DNA from: an uncultured Collinsella sp. | GTDB lineage: Bacteria > Actinomycetota > Coriobacteriia > Coriobacteriales > Coriobacteriaceae | Direction: 5' to 3' | Assembly: GCA_934654765.1 (NCBI GenBank) | Contig: CAKUGX010000050.1 | Coordinates: 1 to 11,937 of the forward strand | DNA: 11,937 nt | In this document: positions 6,725 to 11,937 of the stretch, piece after piece | How the letters are laid out: each line of letters begins with the position of its first letter | How positions within the stretch are numbered: position 1 is the stretch's first letter | Program-made: the position numbers and the translations under genes | The notes under the pieces: generated by a model | What the model was told of the DNA's origin: nothing | Databases searched by the model: none | Seen by the model: only the letters and a program-made list of their open reading frames with translations

Positions 6725-7384
6725 CTACTCACCGAGTATCTCTTTGAGCTTGGCTGCCACGGCGTGACCCAGGCTCTCGTGGCTTTCGGGCATCATATGC
6801 AGATAGTCGATATCGCCCGGCTCGGCAAACTCCGTTGCATTCAAAAAGTCGCAGCCAAACTGCTCGGCCACGTGCGCATAGTACTCGCCAAAATGCTCAG
6901 ATGCCTCAACGGAATGCTCGTCAAAGTCGGTCATATACACATCGGCGATCTGCGGCTTGATCTTGATAGGAGCCATCAGCAGGATGCGCGGGCAAGGCGC
7001 AGCGTCGGTCCACGGAAACGCGCGGACGGCGCGAATCAGCGCCATGGCGCCACGGGCGATATCGGAAGCTGTCACGTTAAAGACCGTCTTGCAATCGTTA
7101 GTTCCCAGCATAATAACGATCGCATCCAGCGGCTTATGAGCCTCGAGCAGCATCGGCAGCGCGCGGATGCCGTTAAGATTGGTGTCCAGATGGCACATAT
7201 CGTCGCGTACCGTCGTGCGGCCGTTGAGGCCTTCTTCAATTACATGCCAGCCCTCGCCTAAGTCACGTTGGGCCACGCCGCACCAGCGCACATCCTGCGC
7301 ATAGCGCACCGCGGTGCCATCGCGCATACCAGCCGGATCATAGCCATAGGTGTTGCTGTCACCAAAGCACAGAACGTTTTTCAT
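6725..7384 (-). CDS. SGNH/GDSL-family hydrolase (arylesterase/lipase-like)
   Basis: A 219-residue esterase of the SGNH fold. The four blocks are visible: GDSNTYG with the nucleophile S10, the block II glycine in EEGLNGRTT (51-58), GTND with N97 region (94-97), and D193-Y-L-H196 followed by PESHESLG at the catalytic Asp-His block. No signal peptide or TM segment is seen, so it should be cytosolic and act on small ester or thioester substrates; the natural substrate cannot be named. The frame is open to 7456, but an ATG there has no ribosome site and would translate the terminator. The ATG at 7384 has GGGGAG 7-8 bases upstream and starts the protein two residues before the first beta strand (MKNVLCFGDS), as usual. 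An intrinsic terminator sits directly upstream of the ribosome site. Confidence 0.88.
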   Translation of the reverse strand: MKNVLCFGDSNTYGYDPAGMRDGTAVRYAQDVRWCGVAQRDLGEGWHVIEEGLNGRTTVRDDMCHLDTNLNGIRALPMLLEAHKPLDAIVIMLGTNDCKTVFNVTASDIARGAMALIRAVRAFPWTDAAPCPRILLMAPIKIKPQIADVYMTDFDEHSVEASEHFGEYYAHVAEQFGCDFLNATEFAEPGDIDYLHMMPESHESLGHAVAAKLKEILGE

Positions 7385-7402
7385 CGTAAGCTCCCCACTC
7401 AA

Positions 7403-7434
7403 TAAAAAGCCGACGGGAGCAGCCCCCGTCGGCT
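7403..7434 (-). terminator. Strong intrinsic terminator after the PARG-like gene
   Basis: On the minus strand AGCCGACGGG (7434-7425) pairs perfectly with CCCGTCGGCT (7417-7408) around a 7-base loop, followed at once by TTTTTATT. It is the best-formed terminator in the window and ends only about 17 bases before the SGNH gene's ATG. Confidence 0.9.
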
Positions 7435-7458
7435 CGGTATATCGCATCACACGCACCG

Positions 7459-7488
7459 TTTACAGGTACTTGCGCCAGTCGTCGTCAA
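7459..7488 (-). promoter_or_regulatory. Possible SGNH gene promoter at the end of the PARG-like gene
   Basis: On the minus strand TTGACG (7488-7483), an 18-base spacer and TGTAAA (7464-7459) overlap the stop of the PARG-like gene. RNA from here would start near 7452 and carry the whole terminator in its leader. An alternative -10, TATACC (7441-7436), would start RNA inside the stem. Confidence 0.3.
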
Positions 7489-8593
7489 CCTCGTCATCCT
7501 CGGCAGCGGCCTGAGCCTGCTCGGCGGCACGGGCGGCTGCGGCGCGGGCGGCAACCTGAGCATAGGACTCCTCGTTGCGCTCGGGGAAGCTTGCCAGCAC
7601 GTGCTCGAACTTGGCGAAGTCCTCGTCCCAGCGCGTAGAGGGCACGGCAAAGAAGACCTGCTTGACCTTGAAGTCGCCCGATGCGAGCTCCTTGCGGAAG
7701 AGCTCGGCCACGGCCTCGGCATCAAAGCCGTTGTTGTCGCAGCCCCATGCGCCCAGCACGAGCTTCTCGCGACCCAACTCGTCGCAGATGGCGAGCACAA
7801 AGCGGATACGGTCGCGCAGGGCATCCAGCAGAGCATCGTCGCTCACGCGATACTCCTGGCGGGCACGCCTAACGTTGGGCGCGGCGGCCACGATCACGTC
7901 GGCGTATGCATGCACGTGGTTGCGGTCGAAGCGCACCGCAGGCACCACCAGGGCGCGGTTACGATAGAGCTCGCAGTTGATGTTGCGGCGACGGTTCTCG
8001 CCGTACCACTTACGCTGCTTATCGAGAACGTTGTACAGATACGAATCGGCGCACAGCGTGGCCTCCTGGCCCAGATAACCCTGAATATATCCACCGCCCG
8101 GATTGGTAAACGAGGCAAAGGCGAGCACGGCCATGTCGCAGAACTGCGCATAGCCGCGACCGTTATCGAGGATTGCCTGCGTGGCGGAGGCATCAAGCAC
8201 AGTGACCTCGGGCAGGACCGGAGCGGGCTCCTCAGCAGGCGCGGACTCAGCTTCGGCGATTTCCTCGGCAGGCTCCTCGACGGGCTCGGGCGCTGCCTCG
8301 GTCTCGGGCGCTGCCTCGACCTCGGCAGTCTCCGCGTTCTCGACGTCCTCGGCGACCTGCTCTTCGGGGGCCACAGTAGTCTGAACCTTGGCCTTCATCG
8401 CCGCGACAAAGCCGGCGGGCATGCCGTCAAACTCGCGAACACCAGCAAGCGAACGCCCGATATCCTTGGCGCACGCTTCGGACACAGTCGCCACATGGCG
8501 CTCGGCGGCCTTGGCACGGGCCTCGCGCTTGGGATTGGGCTGACCCGCTCGGTTGGACCTGCGGTTACGGTTCCTGTTGTCGACGTCTGCCAT
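7460..8593 (-). CDS. DUF2263/TIGR02452 PARG-like macrodomain protein, catalytic Glu replaced
   Basis: A 377-residue protein with three parts. Residues 1-70 are basic (RNRNRRSNR near the start). Residues 72-128 are a low-complexity linker of Glu, Ala and Pro. Residues 130-345 match the bacterial poly(ADP-ribose) glycohydrolase / TIGR02452 macrodomain fold. The signature region is ASFTNPGGGYIQGYLGQEAT: G166-G168, seven residues, then Q176-E177-A178. Family enzymes have GGG-X6-8-QEE, with the second Glu catalytic; here it is Ala. A second family block is LVLGAWGCDNNGFDAEAVAELF (278-299). The C-terminus is alanine-rich and then acidic (EDDEVDDDWRKYL). Fold assignment is fairly safe. Activity is doubtful, so it may bind ADP-ribose rather than cleave it. 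The ATG at 8593 has GGAAAGGTGA upstream. A terminator separates it from the SGNH gene and another from the gene before it. Confidence 0.82.
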   Translation of the reverse strand: MADVDNRNRNRRSNRAGQPNPKREARAKAAERHVATVSEACAKDIGRSLAGVREFDGMPAGFVAAMKAKVQTTVAPEEQVAEDVENAETAEVEAAPETEAAPEPVEEPAEEIAEAESAPAEEPAPVLPEVTVLDASATQAILDNGRGYAQFCDMAVLAFASFTNPGGGYIQGYLGQEATLCADSYLYNVLDKQRKWYGENRRRNINCELYRNRALVVPAVRFDRNHVHAYADVIVAAAPNVRRARQEYRVSDDALLDALRDRIRFVLAICDELGREKLVLGAWGCDNNGFDAEAVAELFRKELASGDFKVKQVFFAVPSTRWDEDFAKFEHVLASFPERNEESYAQVAARAAAARAAEQAQAAAEDDEVDDDWRKYL

Positions 8594-8639
8594 AAGTGGT
8601 CACCTTTCCTGTCGCTGCCGCTATCGGCTTTTCCCATCC

Positions 8640-8645
8640 ATGATA
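8640..8645 (-). promoter_or_regulatory. Possible -10 of the PARG-like gene
   Basis: Minus-strand TATCAT (8645-8640) lies just after the preceding terminator and would start RNA near 8632, about 39 bases before the ATG. No clear -35 is visible. Confidence 0.35.
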
Positions 8646-8658
8646 CCCCGCCGCGTAC

Positions 8659-8684
8659 AAAAAAGACGGCCCCGCAGGACCGCC
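8659..8684 (-). terminator. Intrinsic terminator of the Bax inhibitor-1 family gene
   Basis: On the minus strand GGCGGTCC (8684-8677) pairs with GGGCCGTC (8672-8665), using two G-U pairs, followed by six T residues (8664-8659). It lies about 50 bases after the stop codon at 8733. Confidence 0.8.
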
Positions 8685-8732
8685 TTTCACATCGTTTTAT
8701 CGCGTCCGACAAGAAACGCTGCAATCCCCGCG

Positions 8733-9428
8733 CTAGTCGCGACGACCGAGGATGTTCAGGATGCGCAGGAACACGTTGATAATGTCCACGAACAGATTGG
8801 ACGCCATGAGCACCGCATTGGGCAGCGTGGGCGGCACCGTCGTGGCAACATAGGTGTCGTAGCCAATAAAGCCGGCGAACACCACAATCACGATCAGGTC
8901 GGTGATGGTCTGCGAGACGCCCATAAACATCAGCACGATCTCAACCAGAATAGTGGCGAGCAGAATGCCAAAGCCGATGCCATATACGCGCTGGAAAAAC
9001 TTGGGGAACGTCACGCCCAAGGCGCCAAAGACAAAGGTGATGGCGGCCGTGGCGATAAAGGCAGTGTTGACGGTGGGCAGGTCGTAGTTGGCAAGGCCAA
9101 ACGACGCGGTCAGGCCAAAGGTACTCGCAAAGATTACGTAGCCCACAAGGGACAGACCCACGGACTGCTTGCCCGCAGCAGCCGACATCATGACCATGCC
9201 AACGATGGTTAAAATAAACGAGCCAAAGACCAGCGGTAGGGCGGCGCCGCTCATCATCATGCGCGCAAACGACATGGTGCTCGTAAAGTAGGCGCCAGCG
9301 CCCATGGCGCAAAAGCCCAAGAAGATGAGGGCGGACATGGCAAGATTGTACGCGCGCGGCGACATCTCCTTGGCGCGGCTTGCGCCGGTCTCGATGGAGC
9401 CGTTCTGATAGCCCTGGATATCGTTCAT
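8733..9428 (-). CDS. Bax inhibitor-1 family membrane protein (YetJ/YbhL-like)
   Basis: A 231-residue integral membrane protein of the BI-1/TMBIM superfamily, whose bacterial member YetJ is a pH-dependent calcium leak channel. A polar N-terminus (1-25) is followed by about seven hydrophobic segments, roughly 28-48, 60-82, 87-108, 118-139, 149-170, 175-198 and a re-entrant C-terminal helix 205-227. The C-terminal signature is clear: FAGFIGYDTY with D191 and SNLFVDIINVFLRILNILG with D215. These two Asp are 24 residues apart, the same spacing as the di-aspartyl pH sensor D171/D195 of Bacillus YetJ, which supports the assignment. The ATG at 9428 has GAAAGGAC 6 bases upstream; the longer open frame to 9542 overlaps the likely promoter. 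It has its own terminator downstream. The physiological role in this organism is unknown. Confidence 0.9.
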   Translation of the reverse strand: MNDIQGYQNGSIETGASRAKEMSPRAYNLAMSALIFLGFCAMGAGAYFTSTMSFARMMMSGAALPLVFGSFILTIVGMVMMSAAAGKQSVGLSLVGYVIFASTFGLTASFGLANYDLPTVNTAFIATAAITFVFGALGVTFPKFFQRVYGIGFGILLATILVEIVLMFMGVSQTITDLIVIVVFAGFIGYDTYVATTVPPTLPNAVLMASNLFVDIINVFLRILNILGRRD

Positions 9429-9483
9429 ACTTCGTCCTTTCAAAAAGCGCCACAACAGCGCCGTAGGTGACAAGATTCCTGCC

Positions 9484-9489
9484 ATTGTA
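9484..9489 (-). promoter_or_regulatory. Possible -10 of the Bax inhibitor-1 family gene
   Basis: Minus-strand TACAAT (9489-9484) would start RNA near 9477, about 49 bases before the ATG at 9428 and within the 79-base gap after the preceding gene. No convincing -35 is visible. Confidence 0.4.
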
Positions 9490-9507
9490 CCCGAATGCCG
9501 TGCGCTC

Positions 9508-9846
9508 TTACCTGCGGCGCTCGCCCTCGAGCGTACGATCAAAAGCCCAGACCCACCAACGCATCACGTGCGCCTGCGAGCCGTCCGCCCGCTCACGCGT
9601 TTGGTCCTCCAGATACAACTCGGTCGCATGTCCGCCAAAACGTACCTTATAGGTTGCCGTACGAATGCCGTGAACCGTCAGGCCAAACCCGGTGGTCGAG
9701 ATAATTTCGTCGATCGTAAAACAACGGCCGTCGACCCAGCAGACGGTGACCGGCACAACCTGTCCGCCCGCGAGGATGCGAGCCACGACGTCCACATACT
9801 GCTTGTGTACGCGCCGAGTTTTGCCGTCTGTCTGTCGATATTCCAT
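9508..9846 (-). CDS. Small protein of unknown function, probably leaderless
   Basis: A 112-residue protein I do not recognise with certainty. It begins with a basic stretch (MEYRQTDGKTRRVHKQYVDV). Then come alternating hydrophobic strands suggesting a small beta-barrel: VVPVTVCWVDGRCFTIDEII (37-56), TATYKVRFGGHATELYLED (about 68-86) and RWWVWAFDRT, ending in an Arg-rich tail. The pattern 'W-x-x-G-R-x-F-x-I-D-E-I ... Y-x-V ... L-Y-L-E-D ... W-x-V' recalls short actinobacterial DUF6504-type proteins, but that is a loose resemblance. There is no TM or signal segment. The open frame continues upstream to 9933, but the coding part seems to start at the ATG at 9846: a -35/-10 pair lies inside the upstream frame and places transcription start on this ATG. 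AGGAGG is present one base before the ATG, too close for normal ribosome use. Confidence 0.68.
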   Translation of the reverse strand: MEYRQTDGKTRRVHKQYVDVVARILAGGQVVPVTVCWVDGRCFTIDEIISTTGFGLTVHGIRTATYKVRFGGHATELYLEDQTRERADGSQAHVMRWWVWAFDRTLEGERRR

Positions 9847-9853
9847 GCCTCCT

Positions 9854-9883
9854 ATTATCGAACGCATGTTTGCATATTGTAAA
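9854..9883 (-). promoter_or_regulatory. Sigma-70-type promoter of the small unknown gene
   Basis: On the minus strand TTTACA (9883-9878), an 18-base spacer and GATAAT (9859-9854) form the best promoter match in the window (5/6 and 5/6). Seven bases separate the -10 from the A of the ATG at 9846, so RNA should start on or next to the start codon. Confidence 0.6.
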
Positions 9884-9933
9884 GCGAACAGACTGTGGTT
9901 TTGGGGTGTTGGGGCGCGCGCACGTGTCCTCAT

Positions 9934-10096
9934 GGTGTGTTAGCAAAAAGAACACCCGCGGTCAACAGGGCTAATATTCATTTTTAGTGCCAAAAAATTC
10001 ACTGCTCCCATCAGAACTCGGTAAAGAAACCCGCAGGAGGTGATACGATTTATCATGTTTCTGTAACGTGCCTGCAAACTTCGAGAAAGCCCATAT
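9934..10096. other. Intergenic leader of the PiT operon with an orphan Shine-Dalgarno-like decamer
   Basis: This stretch contains AGGAGGTGAT (10035-10044), a full complement of the usual anti-Shine-Dalgarno. It is followed only by an ATG-TTT-CTG-TAA tripeptide frame (10055-10066). It overlaps TGATACGAT (10042-10050), which reads as an extended -10. If that is the promoter, RNA starts near 10057 and the decamer is not transcribed. AT-rich sequence lies at 9950-10010. No gene is seen here. Confidence 0.5.
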
Positions 10097-11146
10097 ATGG
10101 ACGTAACGTTCTCAACCTTCCTCGGCCAACTTGTGTCGAACCCAGTCCTTGCCGTCACCGTGATCCTCGCGCTCGGCGCCATCTTCGTCAATGGATGGAC
10201 CGACGCACCCAACGCCATCGCGACCTGCGTCACCACGCGCTGCATGCCCGCCCGCGCCGCCATTCTCATGAGTGCCGCATTCAACTTCCTCGGCGTGCTC
10301 ATCATGACGCACTTTAACGCGAGCGTCGCCAACACCATCTCCCATATTGTCGACTTTGGCGGAAACAGTACCATGGCGCTCGCCTGCCTGTGCGCGGCGC
10401 TGTTCTCCATCGTCGTCTACGGCGCCACAGCGTCGCGTTTTGGCATCCCCACCTCGCAAAGCCACAGCCTTATCGCCGGCCTGACCGGTGCCGCCATCGC
10501 CCTCGGCGGTGCGAGCAGCGTCAACGTCCACGAGTGGATGAAGGTCATCTACGGCCTGGCGCTCTCCATCGGCCTGGGCTTTGTCATGGGCTGGGTCCTG
10601 TGCAAGCTCGTCTCGATTCTTTTCGCCGCCGCCAACAGGCGACGTGCCAATGTCTTCTTTAAATACGCTCAGATCGCGAGCGCTGCGGCCATGAGCTTTA
10701 TGCACGGCGCGCAGGATGGACAGAAGTTCATCGGCGTGCTCTTTTTAGGCGTGGCCTTTGCCAGCGGCCAGACGAGCGTCGGCGATGCCGGCATCCCCAT
10801 CTGGATTATGCTGCTGTGCTCGGCCACCATGGGCATCGGCACCAGCGTGGGCGGCGAGCGCATCATCAAGTCCGTTGGCCAGAGCATGGTCAAGCTCGAA
10901 AAGTACCAGGGCTTCTCCGCCGACCTCGCGGGCGCCGCAAACCTGCTGCTTGCCACCCTTACCGGCATCCCCGTGTCCTCCACCCATATCAAGACCTGCG
11001 CCATCATGGGCGTCGGTGCCGTCAAGCGCCTTTCGGCCATCAACTTCGGCGTCGTCAAGGACATGATGTTCACCTGGTTCTTCACCTTCCCCGCCTGCGG
11101 ACTCATCAGCTTTGTCATGGCCAAGCTGTTCATGATGTTCATCTAG
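10097..11146 (+). CDS. Inorganic phosphate transporter, PiT family
   Basis: A 349-residue polytopic membrane protein, mostly hydrophobic, with the two inverted halves typical of PiT/PHO4 cation-coupled phosphate symporters. The first signature is NGWTDAPNAIATCVTTR (32-48). The second-half counterpart is SFMHGAQDGQKFIGVLF (200-216), where other PiT proteins often read HGxND. Each half also carries a matching GIP-S motif, GIPTSQSHSLIAGLTGA (116-132) and GIPVSSTHIKTCAIMGVGAV (290-309), facing each other in the fold. A short cytoplasmic basic loop, ANRRRAN, lies at 179-185. The start at 10097 is the first in-frame ATG after a stop at 10064; its ribosome site (GAGAAAG) is weak. The DUF47 gene follows after 67 bases and is probably co-transcribed. 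Transport of phosphate is inferred from family; metal-phosphate complexes are the likely substrate. Confidence 0.92.
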   Translation: MDVTFSTFLGQLVSNPVLAVTVILALGAIFVNGWTDAPNAIATCVTTRCMPARAAILMSAAFNFLGVLIMTHFNASVANTISHIVDFGGNSTMALACLCAALFSIVVYGATASRFGIPTSQSHSLIAGLTGAAIALGGASSVNVHEWMKVIYGLALSIGLGFVMGWVLCKLVSILFAAANRRRANVFFKYAQIASAAAMSFMHGAQDGQKFIGVLFLGVAFASGQTSVGDAGIPIWIMLLCSATMGIGTSVGGERIIKSVGQSMVKLEKYQGFSADLAGAANLLLATLTGIPVSSTHIKTCAIMGVGAVKRLSAINFGVVKDMMFTWFFTFPACGLISFVMAKLFMMFI

Positions 11147-11213
11147 TCAAACCGAGCGTCCATCCGGACCGTAATGCCTCGCCCACCCGTCTTCGCCTCG
11201 AAAGGACCCACTC

Positions 11214-11837
11214 ATGGCAAAGAAACCCGATTCGTTCTACTTTGACAACTACGTCGCCTGCGCCGACCTCGCCGTCCAGGCCGCCGAGCTGCTTACCCAG
11301 ATTTTTGAGAACTTCGATCCCGCGAAGATTCACGATATGCTCGAGGAGATGCATGCGATCGAGCATGCGGCAGACAAGAAGCACCATGAGCTCGAAGACG
11401 CCCTGCTCACCGCCTTTATCACCCCGCTTGAGCGCGAGGATCTGGACCTGATGAGCTGCTCGCTCGACACCGTGCTCGACCGCATCGAGGGCGTCGTGCA
11501 GCGCGTCTACTTCACCAACATCCAGAGCATCCACCCCGACGCCATCGTCATCGCCCACAAGGTGACCGACGCCTGCCGCGCCATGAAGGACCTGATGGTC
11601 GAGCTGCCTAACTACCGCAAGTCCAAGACCCTGCGCGAGCTGGTCATCCAGATCAACACCATCGAGTCCGAGGCCGACGAGCTCTATATCAACGCCATGC
11701 GCAACCTGCACGTCAACGGCAAGGATCCGCTCGAGGTCATCGCGTGGCGTGACGTGTACGCTTTCCTGGAGTACTGTGCTGACTGCTGCGAGAATGTGGC
11801 TGATGTTGTGGATTCGATCGTAATGAAGAACAGTTAA
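11214..11837 (+). CDS. DUF47 family PhoU-like protein, partner of the PiT transporter
   Basis: A 207-residue all-helical cytosolic protein of the DUF47/PhoU_div family, commonly encoded next to PiT transporters and thought to regulate them. PhoU-type metal motifs ExxxD occur once per three-helix half: E50-HAA-D54 and E151-SEA-D155. The family stretch TPLEREDLDLMSCSLDTVLDRIE is at 70-92, and the mirror block RDVYAFLEYCADCCENVAD at 179-197. The cysteine cluster C188/C191/C192 in the last helix is unusual but may be incidental. The ATG has GAAAGGAC 6 bases upstream and the length is typical (about 205-215). In many genomes the DUF47 gene precedes pit; here it follows. Regulation is probably by the shared promoter upstream of the transporter gene. 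Confidence 0.92.
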   Translation: MAKKPDSFYFDNYVACADLAVQAAELLTQIFENFDPAKIHDMLEEMHAIEHAADKKHHELEDALLTAFITPLEREDLDLMSCSLDTVLDRIEGVVQRVYFTNIQSIHPDAIVIAHKVTDACRAMKDLMVELPNYRKSKTLRELVIQINTIESEADELYINAMRNLHVNGKDPLEVIAWRDVYAFLEYCADCCENVADVVDSIVMKNS

Positions 11838-11840
11838 TTG

Positions 11841-11855
11841 GGGGTACATGTCCCG
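11841..11855. repeat. GGGACATGTACCCCC-type motif after the DUF47 gene
   Basis: GGGGGTACATGTCCC at 11841-11853, with flank, begins a few bases after the stop. It is an inverted relative of the GGGGACAGGCACC core found after thiD. It looks like another copy of a dispersed extragenic motif. Confidence 0.4.
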
Positions 11856-11937
11856 GCGGTCGCGGGCCCGACCGCTAATAACCTTTTTCACTCCGGCTGC
11901 AAGCAGAGTCGTTCAAAAGGTTATTAGCGGTCGGGCC
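11856..11937. repeat. Large inverted repeat at the window edge, likely terminator of the PiT/DUF47 operon
   Basis: Arms 11865-11887 and 11915-11937 are perfectly complementary over 23 bases around a 27-base spacer, and the repeat may continue past the window. The left arm can also pair upstream: GCGGTCG (11856-11862) with CGACCGC (11869-11875). The two folds therefore exclude each other. A TTTTT run lies at 11884-11888. Termination of the operon is likely in one fold, but the long perfect arms exceed a usual terminator. Confidence 0.7.

Noticed and set aside
7385..7456. Upstream ATG of the SGNH frame at 7456
   Set aside because: It has no Shine-Dalgarno and would translate the terminator hairpin; the hydrolase fold begins at 7384.
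7601..8779. 392-residue plus-strand open frame opposite the PARG-like gene
   Set aside because: It is a shadow of a GC-rich gene; the minus frame has family motifs, a ribosome site and a terminator.
6725..9846. The minus-strand block as a defence or toxin-antitoxin island (macrodomain as a DarG-like antitoxin)
   Set aside because: No DarT-like toxin, nuclease or other effector is present, the genes have separate terminators, and the neighbours are housekeeping types.

Overview
The window is GC-rich, gene-dense bacterial chromosome. The gene set is a polA, an M18 aminopeptidase, a short ThiC behind a TPP riboswitch, a PiT/DUF47 pair and a Bax inhibitor-1 protein. Together with the codon style (mostly C/G third positions, strong AAG/GAC/CTC preference) it suggests a gut actinobacterium of the Coriobacteriia, probably Collinsella-like. 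That placement is inference from gene content and was not tested by alignment. I see no CRISPR array, tRNA, rRNA, insertion sequence or prophage gene.

Layout. 1-1022 (-) is the N-terminal 5' nuclease part of DNA polymerase I, cut by the window edge. It is divergent from an M18 metallo-aminopeptidase (1189-2586, +), followed by a long hairpin and a YaaA/DUF328 gene (2690-3499, +). A one-pass membrane protein of unknown function (3523-4038, -) converges on yaaA. From the same divergent promoter region starts the thiamin block: TPP riboswitch, thiC (4210-5544, +) and then thiD (5723-6553, +) with its own likely promoter. The 171-base gap after thiD holds three successive hairpins.

Four minus-strand genes follow, listed here in map order: an SGNH/GDSL hydrolase (6725-7384), a DUF2263/PARG-like macrodomain protein (7460-8593), a Bax inhibitor-1 family membrane protein (8733-9428) and a small unknown protein (9508-9846). 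Each of the first three boundaries carries recognisable terminator or promoter signals. A divergent 250-base region then leads into a PiT phosphate transporter (10097-11146, +) and its DUF47/PhoU-like partner (11214-11837, +). The window ends in a perfect 23-base inverted repeat.

Working links. ThiC makes HMP-P and ThiD phosphorylates it to HMP-PP, so the two genes supply the pyrimidine half of thiamin. The PiT and DUF47 proteins form a phosphate uptake/regulation pair. The rest are mainly independent housekeeping or stress genes.

Most worth a second look: the PARG-like protein reads Q-E-A where the family has Q-E-E, so the expected catalytic glutamate is replaced. An intrinsic terminator sits directly in front of the SGNH gene's ribosome binding site. 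The small unknown gene has a promoter that predicts a leaderless mRNA. Several long near-perfect palindromes occupy gene ends and may belong to genome-wide repeat families. I did not find a clearly new multi-gene system.
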